The notes: a model not told the origin generated them from the sequence alone. Counted from the first letter of the stretch, positions 35,155-43,917 are shown. The stretch: 46,933 nucleotides of DNA from Actinomycetota bacterium (GCA_947450175.1 CANFUR010000002.1:1-46933), one strand, 5' to 3'. Numbers and translations: made by a program.

Positions 35155-35202
35155 GAATAAATGGCAATCCTTAGAAAACTATGGGTTTAAGTGTTGGTGT
35201 CT

Positions 35203-36009
35203 CTAATTAGCTACATCACGACGAACAAATAGGAACGAAGCTATCGCTGCACCGACGGCAACATAAATTCCACCGACAAGAAGTGCATGCGAATAATCAA
35301 TTCCCGCCAAACGTCCAGTTGAACTTCCACCAGAAGCAATCGCAGTGAGTTGGGCGCCAGGCAACCATTGTTCCCATGAGTTTTTTACTGCAATTAATAG
35401 ATTTTCAACAATCAATAGCCATAGAACACCTAATGAAATTGCGCTAATTGGAGAACGAAGTAATAAGCCAAGCACCATACCGATGGTTCCAAAGCCTACG
35501 ACTGAAATTATGATGTTTATAAAGGTAGTAAATATTGCATGGCGGCCATCGGCACCAAACCAAAGATCAGTAGTAACTTTGGCACCTGGTGCAAGAATGA
35601 CTGATGCACCAATACTTACGATTGCACAGAGCACAATCATTACTAAGGCAAATAAATTCATTGCAATGAATTTTCCGAGCAAAATTCTTAAGCGCCCAGG
35701 TTGGCGAACCAATAAATTGCGAAGGGTTCCATAGGTATATTCCTGTGCGGTTTGCGCAGCGAACACACAAAGCGCAATTATTCCTAAGAATCCACCCACG
35801 CTGCTAAAACCTTGAACTCCGCCAGTTGCAAGACCCAGAACATCACGGCCAACCATGCGGCCGCGATCTGAGTTACCTTGCGGAGAATCAATGAGCAAGA
35901 AAAGCAAAGATGAAAAAAGAGCGCTAAAGAAAATAACGGCTCCCATTGTTCCGAAAAACAAAGTTGGACGGCGAAGTTTACGGAGTTCAGCTAAAGCAAC
36001 ATTCCACAT
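35203..36009 (-). CDS. ABC-2 type transporter permease
   Basis: The protein has 268 residues and about six membrane helices (for example FFGTMGAVIFFSALFSSLLF and LFALVMIVLCAIVSIGASVI). The segment AAQTAQEYTYGTLRNLLVRQPGR is typical of ABC-2 permeases that work with an NatA-like ATPase. The exported substrate is unknown. It overlaps the ATPase gene by 1 nt. Confidence 0.85.
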   Translation of the reverse strand: MWNVALAELRKLRRPTLFFGTMGAVIFFSALFSSLLFLLIDSPQGNSDRGRMVGRDVLGLATGGVQGFSSVGGFLGIIALCVFAAQTAQEYTYGTLRNLLVRQPGRLRILLGKFIAMNLFALVMIVLCAIVSIGASVILAPGAKVTTDLWFGADGRHAIFTTFINIIISVVGFGTIGMVLGLLLRSPISAISLGVLWLLIVENLLIAVKNSWEQWLPGAQLTAIASGGSSTGRLAGIDYSHALLVGGIYVAVGAAIASFLFVRRDVAN

Positions 36010-36914
36010 TATTTGTCACCTGTCATTTCAAAGAAGGTTTCTTCAAGGTTGGGTAGCTGCGGAGTCAACTGGGCCAAGGTAATTCCTGCATCAAAAGCTG
36101 CGCGATTAAAATCAACTGCCCAATCCGCTGGCCCTTGGACATGAACAGCTCCGTCTCGAATAACTGCATGATGTCCAGCTTGTTCTGCAATTGCTAGCAG
36201 TTTAATTAAATCGCTCTCATTAATTCCTTTAGCAATGATTACAGGTTGCTGTGCCAGCATCAAGTCAGTCATTTTTCCAGTGAATACAACTTCACCTTTG
36301 CGAAGCATTACTAAATAATCACTAATTAATTCAAGCTCAGAAAGTAAGTGTGAAGAAACAAATACTGAAGTGCCCTCATTCGCTAGCGACCTAAGTAAGG
36401 AACGAACTTCTTGTATACCTTCTGGATCTAATCCATTTGTTGGCTCATCTAGCATTAATAATTTTGGATTTGGTAGCAAGGCTGCAGCAATACCTAAACG
36501 CTGCTTCATTCCAAGTGAGTAAGTTTTAAACTTTGATTTTCCGCGATCGCCTAGGCCAACTTGTTCTAATAAGCCTTGCACTCGGTCAGTAGAAAATCCA
36601 CCTAACGTTGCCAAAACATTGAGGTTTTCCTTACCGCTCAACGCCGGATAAAAAGCTGGGCCTTCAATCATCGCGCCTACGCGTGGCAGATACTTCTCTG
36701 GGTGCTTAATAGATTCGCCCAATATTTCACCTGTGCCACCGGTTGGAGAGATGAGTCCTAACAACATTCGCATTGTTGTAGTTTTGCCCGATCCATTGGG
36801 CCCAACAAAGCCACAAATAGTTCCAAGCGGGACCTCAAAGGTGGCGTGTGAGACCGCAACTTGATCCCCATATTTCTTGCTTAAATCTGTAACCGAGATT
36901 GCAGTAGTTGACAT
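36009..36914 (-). CDS. ABC transporter ATP-binding protein
   Basis: The protein has 301 residues. Walker A is FVGPNGSGKTTTMRMLLG, the signature is YSLGMKQRLGIAAAL, and Walker B is LLMLDEPTNGLDPEG. The H-loop is VFVSSHLLSEL. A C-terminal extension of about 80 residues follows, as in ABC-2 drug or lipid exporters. It forms a two-gene exporter with the permease. Confidence 0.9.
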   Translation of the reverse strand: MSTTAISVTDLSKKYGDQVAVSHATFEVPLGTICGFVGPNGSGKTTTMRMLLGLISPTGGTGEILGESIKHPEKYLPRVGAMIEGPAFYPALSGKENLNVLATLGGFSTDRVQGLLEQVGLGDRGKSKFKTYSLGMKQRLGIAAALLPNPKLLMLDEPTNGLDPEGIQEVRSLLRSLANEGTSVFVSSHLLSELELISDYLVMLRKGEVVFTGKMTDLMLAQQPVIIAKGINESDLIKLLAIAEQAGHHAVIRDGAVHVQGPADWAVDFNRAAFDAGITLAQLTPQLPNLEETFFEMTGDK

Positions 36915-36928
36915 GGGTGTAACTCTGC

Positions 36929-36940
36929 CACAATTTAGCC
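36929..36940 (+). promoter_or_regulatory. weaker candidate leaderless element before metZ-like gene
   Basis: CACAAT (36929-36934) with a 6-nt spacer precedes ATG 36941. It keeps the two most conserved -10 positions (A at 2 and T at 6) but not the first T. The opposite ATPase start (36914) lies 26 bp away and has AGAGTT in the equivalent place. Confidence 0.35.
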
Positions 36941-38161
36941 ATGAGTAAACGACCTTGGGGCCACCGCCCGCTTAATGAGCGCGAAGAACCGCAGTGGGAG
37001 CTTCACCCACAAACTCATTCAGTGCGTGCAGGTCTTGCGCGCTCAGGTTTTGGCGAAACATCTGAAGCACTCTACTTAAATAGTGGTTTTACTTATTCAT
37101 CTGCTGAAGAAGCGTTCTCTTCTTTTGCTGAAGAAACAGATCACTTTCTATATAGCCGTTTTCATAACCCCACAATCGCAATGTTTGAACAACGCCTGGC
37201 AGCAATTGAAGGCGCTGATTTCTGTGTGGCAACTGGGTCTGGAATGTCTGCAATGTTTGCATCTCTTGCCTGCATTGTTGAGCAAGGTGACCATGTAGTT
37301 GCATCAGCTGCGATGTTTTCTTCTTGCCATGTTGTAATTACCGAATTCTTACCAAAGTGGGGCGTGACTTTCGAATTAGTAAAAGGAAATGACCCAGAAG
37401 TGTGGGCCAAAGCTTTAAGTAAACCAACAAAGGCAGTCTTTATTGAAACGCCAAGTAATCCCCTGCTCGAAATTGTTGATATTCAAATGGTAAGCGACCT
37501 TGCACACAAAGTTGGTGCAACAGTGATTGTTGACAATGTAATGGCATCGCCTATCTTGCAGAAACCCTTACAACTTGGTGCTGATGTTGTTATGTATTCA
37601 GCTACAAAGCACATTGATGGCCAGGGCCGTGTATTAGCCGGTGCATTACTCGGTTCGCGCGAATATATTTTTGAAAAGCTACTGCCTTTTGTGCGCCACA
37701 CGGGTCCAGCACTAAGCGCTTTTAACGCTTGGGTTTTAGTTAAGTCATTAGAAACCATGGAAATGCGTGTTCTGCGTATGACCGAGAATGCGCAAGCTAT
37801 TGCCGAATTTCTTGAGGGCCGCAAGGAAATCAAAACAGTTCGCTTCCCTGGCCTTAAATCTCATCCAGAATACGAGCTTGCTAAAAAGCAGATGTCAGGT
37901 GGCGGAACAACTATTGGTATTGAATTTGCCGCTAATCAGCAAGCCGTTTTTAACTTCATGAACAAGCTCAAAGTCATTGATATTTCTAATAATTTGGGTG
38001 ATAGCAAGTCACTTATTACGCACCCAGCATCGAGTACTCACAGACGTTTGGCTCCAGAGGTTCAGGCCGAGATGGGGATTACAGAATCAGTACTGCGATT
38101 ATCTGTTGGTTTAGAGCATTCAAGTGATTTGATTAAAGATTTAGATCAAGCGCTGAGTTGA
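36941..38161 (+). CDS. metZ: O-succinylhomoserine sulfhydrylase-like PLP enzyme (MetZ)
   Basis: The protein has 406 residues of the Cys/Met metabolism PLP family. The PLP lysine lies in DVVMYSATKHIDGQGR. Other marks are YLNSGFTYSS, FLYSRFHNPTI, ATGSGMSAMFASL, FIETPSNPLLE and LITHPASSTHR. The early SVRAGL and the SATKHIDGQGRVLAGA stretch resemble MetZ, which makes homocysteine directly from an acylhomoserine and sulfide. Cystathionine gamma-synthase cannot be excluded. The 3' end overlaps ctaB by 16 bp. Confidence 0.85.
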   Translation: MSKRPWGHRPLNEREEPQWELHPQTHSVRAGLARSGFGETSEALYLNSGFTYSSAEEAFSSFAEETDHFLYSRFHNPTIAMFEQRLAAIEGADFCVATGSGMSAMFASLACIVEQGDHVVASAAMFSSCHVVITEFLPKWGVTFELVKGNDPEVWAKALSKPTKAVFIETPSNPLLEIVDIQMVSDLAHKVGATVIVDNVMASPILQKPLQLGADVVMYSATKHIDGQGRVLAGALLGSREYIFEKLLPFVRHTGPALSAFNAWVLVKSLETMEMRVLRMTENAQAIAEFLEGRKEIKTVRFPGLKSHPEYELAKKQMSGGGTTIGIEFAANQQAVFNFMNKLKVIDISNNLGDSKSLITHPASSTHRRLAPEVQAEMGITESVLRLSVGLEHSSDLIKDLDQALS

Positions 38162-39015
38162 GCAGCTACAAGTACTACGGATAACAAACTTAAATAAGTA
38201 ATAGACCACTGAAAAATCTTGGCAGCAGTTTTACCATAAGTATCTGAACCTTCTTTTAGGGCAACTAGTTCTCGAGCAAACACAAGTCCAAGCAGAACAG
38301 TTACAACCATTGACCACAGTGGTAGACCAGCCGAGCTTATTAACCAAATTGAACACACAATCATCATAATTGTGTGAAACCACATCTCTTTATGAACACG
38401 AGCTTTTGTTGCAACTACCGGCAACATCGGAATTCCGGCTGCTGAATAATCATCTTTGTACTTTATTGCTAACGCCCAGAAGTGAGGTGGTGTCCAAAAG
38501 AAGATAACCATGAAAAATGCAACCGCGGTTGCTGAAAGTGAATTTGTTACCGCTGCCCAACCGATTAGAACAGGCATACATCCAGCCGCGCCACCCCAAA
38601 CAATATTCTGTGAAGTTCTGCGTTTGAGTGCCATCGTATAAATAAGAACATAAAAAGCAATCGCAATTAAAGCAAAGAATGTTGCGAGTGGTGTAGTTAA
38701 AAACCAAAACATACCTAACGAGATAATTCCTATTATCGACGCAAATATTGCTGCATGGGTTTTGCTAATAACACCAGTCACAATTGGTCGCTTTGAAGTA
38801 CGTGCCATTAATTTATCTATATCGCTTTCGATCACCATATTAAATGCGTTGGCGCTTCCAGCAGATAATGTTCCAGCCAATATCGTTGCGGCTACCAGTG
38901 AAAATGAAGGAAGCCCTTTTGCAGCCAAGACCATGGCCGGCAGCGTTGAGACTAGGAGGAGTTCTACGACCCTGAGTTTCATCAGATCCAGGTAGCCTCG
39001 TAAAGTTGTGCTCAC
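38146..39015 (-). CDS. ctaB: protohaem IX farnesyltransferase CtaB
   Basis: The protein has 289 residues and begins with GTG 39015. The UbiA-type Asp motif is NAFNMVIESDIDKLMARTSKRP. The conserved FFWTPPHFWALAIKYKDDY and YTMALKRRTSQNIVWGG follow, in a polytopic protein. It makes haem O for the terminal oxidase, in keeping with the cytochrome c genes in this window. The start has TAATCT and a 6-nt spacer. Confidence 0.95.
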   Translation of the reverse strand: MSTTLRGYLDLMKLRVVELLLVSTLPAMVLAAKGLPSFSLVAATILAGTLSAGSANAFNMVIESDIDKLMARTSKRPIVTGVISKTHAAIFASIIGIISLGMFWFLTTPLATFFALIAIAFYVLIYTMALKRRTSQNIVWGGAAGCMPVLIGWAAVTNSLSATAVAFFMVIFFWTPPHFWALAIKYKDDYSAAGIPMLPVVATKARVHKEMWFHTIMMIVCSIWLISSAGLPLWSMVVTVLLGLVFARELVALKEGSDTYGKTAAKIFQWSITYLSLLSVVLVAAQLSA

Positions 39016-39027
39016 CGAGTAAGATTA
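39016..39027 (-). promoter_or_regulatory. putative -10 element, leaderless GTG start of ctaB
   Basis: On the minus strand TAATCT (39027-39022) is followed by 6 nt (TACTCG) and GTG 39015. This shows the pattern also with a GTG start. Confidence 0.6.
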
Positions 39028-39114
39028 CCCAACAATTCATGCATTATTCTCAAATTTAACTCAGGCCGTTCTCAGTTATAGAGGTTACTTTTTCCTCAAC
39101 GAAAGGATTACCCA

Positions 39115-39642
39115 ATGTCCCCAGACCAGAAGCCTGAATGGTTCCAAATTGCAGATGCCGATAACGCAGCATCGCCCCGCAAGATTTCTAAAGGTCTACC
39201 AATCATGGCAATTGTTGTTGCTGCCGCGATAATCGGTGTTGGGACAGTAGTTGCACAAACACAGGATGAGGCTCCAGCAAACGCTATTGAAACAGTAGCT
39301 CCTGCCGATAATTCAAACCAGAGTTCTATTAAGTCAGAAACAACTGCGCCATCTACACAAGTTTCAAAGACAAAAGATTCAGGTGCATCACTAAGTTCAT
39401 TGACTCCAGCTAAAGGATCTCAGGACAATGAATCTGTTGCTCCCACACCAGCAGTTACAAATTCACCAGCAGTCACAAATTCACCAGTAGCACCTAAGGC
39501 ACCGTCAACACCCGGAGTTGCTAATCCACTTGGAAAAAAGCCTACGGGTGGCGAGCACGAAGGTAATGAGCACCAAGGTAATGAGCATGAAGGTAATGAA
39601 CACCAAGGCGGAGAAAATAACAACGAAGGTGAAGACGACTAA
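39115..39642 (+). CDS. single-pass membrane protein with Ser/Pro-rich region and His/Glu repeat tail
   Basis: The protein has 175 residues. A cytosolic N-terminus (MSPDQKPEWFQIAD) leads to one membrane helix (LPIMAIVVAAAIIGVGTVVA) near residues 28-47. An external low-complexity Ser/Thr/Pro/Ala region follows, with a repeated PAVTNS unit, and the tail carries four EH-x-G-N units ending in EGEDD. No enzymatic motif is seen. The His- and Glu-rich end could bind divalent metals, but this is inference. AAAGGA lies 7 nt before ATG, so unlike its neighbours it has a clear leader. It ends next to the convergent dacB stop. Confidence 0.65.
   Translation: MSPDQKPEWFQIADADNAASPRKISKGLPIMAIVVAAAIIGVGTVVAQTQDEAPANAIETVAPADNSNQSSIKSETTAPSTQVSKTKDSGASLSSLTPAKGSQDNESVAPTPAVTNSPAVTNSPVAPKAPSTPGVANPLGKKPTGGEHEGNEHQGNEHEGNEHQGGENNNEGEDD
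39448..39483 (+). repeat. 18-bp direct repeat (two copies) in the membrane protein gene
   Basis: Two consecutive 18-bp units (39448-39465 and 39466-39483) differ by one base and each encode PAVTNS. They extend the low-complexity external region. Confidence 0.8.
39553..39612 (+). repeat. 15-bp tandem repeat encoding an EH-x-G-N tail
   Basis: Four 15-bp units at 39553, 39568, 39583 and 39598 encode EHEGN, EHQGN, EHEGN and EHQGG. Codons for Glu and His vary between copies (GAG/GAA, CAC/CAT), which argues that the repeat has been held at protein level and is not only recent slippage. Confidence 0.85.
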
Positions 39643-40818
39643 CTAGGGCGTTGCTGCTGACATCTCAGTAGCAATATTTGGTGCAGCAACTCTTCCTAAT
39701 AATCTATCAATAGCTGCCCGTGCCTTATTCCCAGCTGCGTTTCCACGGGAAATTTCATCTGCCAAAGTTACAAAAACATACTCACGTCCTGTTGATTGCA
39801 CATAACCTGCCAAAGTTATAGTTCCATTAAGTGAACCAGTTTTTGCATGCACTAAACCAATTGCATTTGGTGCAGTTTTTACAAACCGTGTGCGTAAAGT
39901 TCCAGAGAGCCCACCAACTGGCAATGCCTCATACAGAAATGCATATTTGGGGTCTTTGTGAAGTTGATAAAGTAGTTGACCCATCATGGTTGCCGTAATT
40001 CGATTCTCTCGCGACAATCCACTTGCATCTATAGCAACTAATTTGCTGGAATCAATCCCATGTTCCACGAGCAGATCTGCAAAAACTTGGGCAGTACCTT
40101 TATCATCAAATGAATATCCGGCAGCCCGCGCAGAAAGTCGACCCAATCTCTCTGCTAGATTGTTTTCACTCCACAGAAGTGTGTATTTCAAAATCTCAGA
40201 AATTTTTGGTGATTGATCTCCGACTACAAATTCACCTGCATTTAATGTGGATTCTTCACTACTTACTTCCTTAATTACAGGATTAAAGCCGCGCTGCGCC
40301 CAAAAAGCCTTAAAGTTAGCAACGTCTTGGGCATACAAATCTGAATACAACACTGTGAATCCTTTTAAGGAGCCGTGGTTCAACTTTTTCGCAGCATTTA
40401 AAGCGTTAAAACTCAAATAGGGCAATGAAGTGCGATCCATTTTATTTGCCACGGTGTCGTTCAAACTTATCCAAGGATCATAGCTACCCTGAATCACCAG
40501 AGTTTTTTCGTTTACTCCCAATGAAACCGTCGTCGCCAAGCGTGATTGCAGATTAAGGTACTTAATTGCTACAGCTGCAGAAAAGAGTTTCATCACTGAT
40601 GCGGGTCTACGAGGTGAAAGCGCGTTCTTCCCATAAACAACTTCGCCCGTTGTTTCATCAATCAAAATGAATGCTGGATTAGCTAAGACTGGAGTTTGAA
40701 GGAACTCTTCAAAAACAGCTGGAATTGAAGCAGGAGAAAGCACAGCACGTGCTGGTGCTAGAGAAACTGAAGTGACTAGTACAAGAACGAATATAAAAAT
40801 ACGCGTGCGCTTTGACAT
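39643..40818 (-). CDS. dacB: D-alanyl-D-alanine carboxypeptidase/endopeptidase (PBP4, DacB type)
   Basis: The protein has 391 residues. An N-terminal signal peptide is visible (IFIFVLVLVTSVSLAPARA). The SXXK catalytic motif is RRPASVMKLFSAAV, SXN is LLWSENNLAERL and KTG is VHAKTGSLNGTITLAG, in the order of the S13 family. It trims or cuts peptidoglycan stem peptides outside the membrane. It begins 1 nt after the small membrane gene stop. Its stop meets the convergent gene at 39642. Confidence 0.94.
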   Translation of the reverse strand: MSKRTRIFIFVLVLVTSVSLAPARAVLSPASIPAVFEEFLQTPVLANPAFILIDETTGEVVYGKNALSPRRPASVMKLFSAAVAIKYLNLQSRLATTVSLGVNEKTLVIQGSYDPWISLNDTVANKMDRTSLPYLSFNALNAAKKLNHGSLKGFTVLYSDLYAQDVANFKAFWAQRGFNPVIKEVSSEESTLNAGEFVVGDQSPKISEILKYTLLWSENNLAERLGRLSARAAGYSFDDKGTAQVFADLLVEHGIDSSKLVAIDASGLSRENRITATMMGQLLYQLHKDPKYAFLYEALPVGGLSGTLRTRFVKTAPNAIGLVHAKTGSLNGTITLAGYVQSTGREYVFVTLADEISRGNAAGNKARAAIDRLLGRVAAPNIATEMSAATP

Positions 40819-40819
40819 A

Positions 40820-41170
40820 TTACTTCCACATTGAGGCGATAAGAATGTTTGTAACTGTTAGTCCAATAAGTAGCAACCATGTGTTCTTGGCTAACTCAAT
40901 TTTTTTGACATTTTTATAACCAATTACCAAAATAACTATGAGAACTAAAAGTTTGATTCCGTATTTTGTATGGTTAAGCGTTTCATCTGGATGAACGGTA
41001 GAAAACATTCCCACCATCGCTACTCCTGCTATGAGGGCAGTTAACCCTGCATGCAAGATTCCAGGATTAAGTTTTCTTGGGCTCTTATTCCATTGGAGCA
41101 ATAAAAGCGCCAGGATCCCTACTACGCAGAGAATATGGATGACAAGTAGAAGGCTGTTGATTGATGACAT
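40820..41170 (-). CDS. small integral membrane protein of unknown function
   Basis: The protein has 116 residues and four hydrophobic segments (LLLVIHILCVVGILALLLLQW, LHAGLTALIAGVAMVGMF-like, IKLLVLIVILVIGYK, WLLLIGLTVTNILIA). A conserved-looking His (VIHIL) sits in TM1 and HPDETLNHTKYGIK in the loop before TM3. The shape recalls small cytochrome-like membrane proteins, but no assignment is made. It lies in front of dacB (stop and start 1 nt apart) and begins with a leaderless-type element. Confidence 0.7.
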   Translation of the reverse strand: MSSINSLLLVIHILCVVGILALLLLQWNKSPRKLNPGILHAGLTALIAGVAMVGMFSTVHPDETLNHTKYGIKLLVLIVILVIGYKNVKKIELAKNTWLLLIGLTVTNILIASMWK

Positions 41171-41182
41171 GGATTCAGTTTA
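41171..41182 (-). promoter_or_regulatory. putative -10 element, leaderless start of small membrane gene
   Basis: On the minus strand TAAACT (41182-41177) is followed by 6 nt (GAATCC) and ATG 41170. It shares the TA at 41181-41182 with the plus-strand element. Confidence 0.6.
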
Positions 41183-41192
41183 GAGTGCCTCT
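41181..41192 (+). promoter_or_regulatory. putative -10 element, leaderless start of SPOUT methyltransferase gene
   Basis: TAGAGT (41181-41186) is followed by 6 nt (GCCTCT) and ATG 41193. The two divergent starts are separated by only 22 bp. Confidence 0.65.
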
Positions 41193-41840
41193 ATGTCTTC
41201 TCCAACAACCCCAGCCTCTATTGGACCGGGTGAATTTTTCCCAGTAGTTGGTGTTGGTCCACATGAAAAGCCTTGGCCAGAAGGTCCTCAATATGAAACT
41301 GAGTTATTGCTGAATGGTGATCGCAGAAATGTCCTAGATCATTACCGTTATTGGAGCGTAGAAGCCATCGTTGCGGATTTAGATTCAAAACGACACAAGC
41401 TGCAGATTGCAATTGAAAATTGGCAACATGATTTAAATATTGGTTCTATCGTTAGAACTGCTAACGCGTTTAATGTTTCTGGTGTTCATATAGTCGGAAA
41501 ACGTGATTGGAATAAACGCGGTGCAATGGTGACTGACAGGTACCTCACCGTTCACCACCATCCAACTGTTGAGGATTTTGCGCTTTGGTGTAAAGAAAAC
41601 GAACTACCAATTATCGGAATAGATAACATGCCAGGTTCTAAGCAGCTAGAAAGCGCCCAATTACCTGAAAAGTGCGTACTCTTATTTGGACAAGAAGGCG
41701 CGGGAATGTCGGATGAGGGAATTGCAGTGTGCGAAGTGTTATATGAAATCAATCAATACGGCTCAACGCGTTCTATGAATGCCTCAGCCGCTGGAGCAAT
41801 TGCCATGTACCACTGGGCTTTGCAGCACTTGCCTCGATGA
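41193..41840 (+). CDS. TrmH/SpoU family RNA 2'-O-methyltransferase
   Basis: The protein has 215 residues. The three SPOUT motifs are visible: NIGSIVRTANAFNVSGVHIV, CVLLFGQEGAGMSDEGI and STRSMNASAAGAIAMYHW. It would methylate a ribose in rRNA or tRNA using SAM bound in the knotted site. Target is not clear. It overlaps the MFS gene by 4 nt. Confidence 0.88.
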   Translation: MSSPTTPASIGPGEFFPVVGVGPHEKPWPEGPQYETELLLNGDRRNVLDHYRYWSVEAIVADLDSKRHKLQIAIENWQHDLNIGSIVRTANAFNVSGVHIVGKRDWNKRGAMVTDRYLTVHHHPTVEDFALWCKENELPIIGIDNMPGSKQLESAQLPEKCVLLFGQEGAGMSDEGIAVCEVLYEINQYGSTRSMNASAAGAIAMYHWALQHLPR

Positions 41841-43012
41841 TGAAAACTTGGTTAACGCGCAATTTAATTCTTCTCACTCTCGTTTCATTAGCCCAAGACG
41901 CGGCAAGTGAACTTCTTTATCCATTACTGCCAATTTTATTGACTGGCGTTATTGGTGCAGCACCACTGGCCCTTGGGCTCATTGAAGGTTGCGCCGAAGC
42001 TGCAGCGGGATTTACAAAGTTAATTAGTGGTAAATCAAGTGATCGTTTAGGTCGCAAACCTTTTGTTATCTCTGGTTACTCACTGGCAGGTTTTGGTAAA
42101 GCATTAGTTGTTGTTGCAACATCATGGCCATTAGTTTTCTTAGGTCGTGTAACAGATCGAATCGGAAAAGGAATGCGTGGGGCTCCTCGCGATGCATTGA
42201 TTTCAGATTCTGTCGATAAAGTAAATCTGGGCAAGGCTTTTGGCTTCCATCGAACTGGTGACAATATCGGTGCTGTTATCGGGCCTGGAATTGCGCTTAT
42301 CGGTTTAGCGATGCTCAATGGTGATGTTCGCGCGGTTGCTAAGTGGGCATTAATCCCAGCAATAATTTCTGGGCTACTAACGTTGTTTGTTAAAGAAAAT
42401 TTCGTTAAACCTATAAAACCAGAAGTAAAAGTTAAAAAGGATAAGACACCACTACCTGCTCCACTAAAGAAAGCAATTACGGTCCTTGTTCTAATCCAAC
42501 TAACAAATATCCCTGATGTTCTCTTACTCCTTCGCTTACATGACATTGGATTTTCAACCAATGGAGTCGTTCTCTCTTACATGCTCTTTAGCGCAGTAAC
42601 TGTTTTAGCTGCTTTTCCTGGTGGAGCAATTGCAGATAAGTTTTCACCGCGCATTGTTTACGCTGCTGGTTTGGTCGCTTTTGCCGCCACGTATGCAACA
42701 TTGGGATCGACTCAAAATCACACAGTTGCATTAATCGCTCTAGCTCTCTACGGATTATTTCCTGCACTAACCGATGGTGTTGGTAAGGCATGGATTGCGG
42801 GAATAAGCGAAGCCGATCACCGTGGACGCGCACAAGGCGTTTACCAAGCATCAATGAACTTTGCAGTTCTCGGTGCCGGAATTTGGGGTGGTGCTATGTG
42901 GAGTAAGGGTGCAACTCAGTGGCCTTTAATTATTGCTGCGGGCGGTGCCTTAATCGGAGCCCTTGTTCTATTTGTTTCTTACGCTTCAGTTTCATCCTCT
43001 AAAGCATCTTGA
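41837..43012 (+). CDS. MFS transporter
   Basis: The protein has 391 residues and about twelve membrane helices. The loop 2-3 motif is GKSSDRLGRKPFVISGY, and DRIGKGMRGAPRDALISDSV follows, with a second-half equivalent GAIADKFSPRIVYAAG. These fit the group of bacterial MFS exporters of unknown substrate. It overlaps the methyltransferase by 4 nt and its 3' end overlaps the convergent TPR gene by 34 bp. Confidence 0.88.
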   Translation: MMKTWLTRNLILLTLVSLAQDAASELLYPLLPILLTGVIGAAPLALGLIEGCAEAAAGFTKLISGKSSDRLGRKPFVISGYSLAGFGKALVVVATSWPLVFLGRVTDRIGKGMRGAPRDALISDSVDKVNLGKAFGFHRTGDNIGAVIGPGIALIGLAMLNGDVRAVAKWALIPAIISGLLTLFVKENFVKPIKPEVKVKKDKTPLPAPLKKAITVLVLIQLTNIPDVLLLLRLHDIGFSTNGVVLSYMLFSAVTVLAAFPGGAIADKFSPRIVYAAGLVAFAATYATLGSTQNHTVALIALALYGLFPALTDGVGKAWIAGISEADHRGRAQGVYQASMNFAVLGAGIWGGAMWSKGATQWPLIIAAGGALIGALVLFVSYASVSSSKAS

Positions 43013-43917
43013 ACAGCTTTTAATCGTCGCTCAATTTCATCAGCTTCATCATTTCGGCCTTGCATACGAATAATTTTTGCGATCCGGGTTTCAACATCAA
43101 CTATAAATTCAAAATCTTTGGGCTCATCTTCGCTCACGATAGATAGAACTTGCTCCAGCGTGGCAAGGGCATCATCAAATTTTTCTAGCAAGATTTGGGC
43201 CTTTCCATATTCAAATTGAGCAAAAGTTTCACGGCGGTGATCATGGCCAGTTTCAAAGACATCCATGGCCTTGCGCGCAGTTTCTAAAGCTAATTCGCCT
43301 TCTCCAAGTTCAATCAGGCACGAAGCGATTTTTTGATCACATCGTGCAACGTGAATAACTTCTTTGTTTCGCTTGAATAAGGCGCGCGCTTCTTTAAAAG
43401 AATCAATTGCTTTTTGAAAGTTCTTTAATTCTCGCTCAGCACAACCAATTAAGTGCAAATCATTTGCTGCACCAATTTCATTTCCATCAACTAAGTGCTC
43501 TTGTGCACATTCATTCATGGTGCTGACAACTTTGTCATATTGCTTTGATGTGTACCACCATTCGCCAAGTGTGCACGCAAGTTCAAGAGCAATCGGTGAT
43601 TTGTTCTCACGCAAGATTTCAACTGCCTTGCTCATAGCAGTTGCAGCTTCATCCATGCGCTTTAACTGATTTAAGTTATAACCAATCGCTGAATACGCCT
43701 GTGCTAGACCCTCACTTGGTGCACTTTCTCCAAGTGTTGAATAAATATCACGTGCTGTTTCGGCGAGTGCTAATGCCTCGTCGTATTGTCCACGCGCATA
43801 GATTCTGGCGCTTAATTCGTAATAAGTACTGGCGCGCTCCTCGCCATCAACTTCTGGAATGCGATCCCAGAGCATCTCTTCGGTGATGATTTCTTCCATG
43901 CCGTCATCTTCACTCAC
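42979..43917 (-). CDS. TPR-repeat protein
   Basis: The protein has 312 residues and starts with GTG 43917. It is almost entirely helical, with several tetratricopeptide-like units (YDEALALAETARDIY, AYSAIGYNLNQLKRMDEAATA, NFQKAIDSFKEARALF, GELALETARKAMDVF). It is acidic and soluble, with no signal peptide or catalytic domain, so it is likely an adaptor. TAGAGT lies 7 nt before the GTG. The last 34 bp overlap the MFS gene on the other strand. Confidence 0.8.
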   Translation of the reverse strand: MSEDDGMEEIITEEMLWDRIPEVDGEERASTYYELSARIYARGQYDEALALAETARDIYSTLGESAPSEGLAQAYSAIGYNLNQLKRMDEAATAMSKAVEILRENKSPIALELACTLGEWWYTSKQYDKVVSTMNECAQEHLVDGNEIGAANDLHLIGCAERELKNFQKAIDSFKEARALFKRNKEVIHVARCDQKIASCLIELGEGELALETARKAMDVFETGHDHRRETFAQFEYGKAQILLEKFDDALATLEQVLSIVSEDEPKDFEFIVDVETRIAKIIRMQGRNDEADEIERRLKAVQDALEDETEA

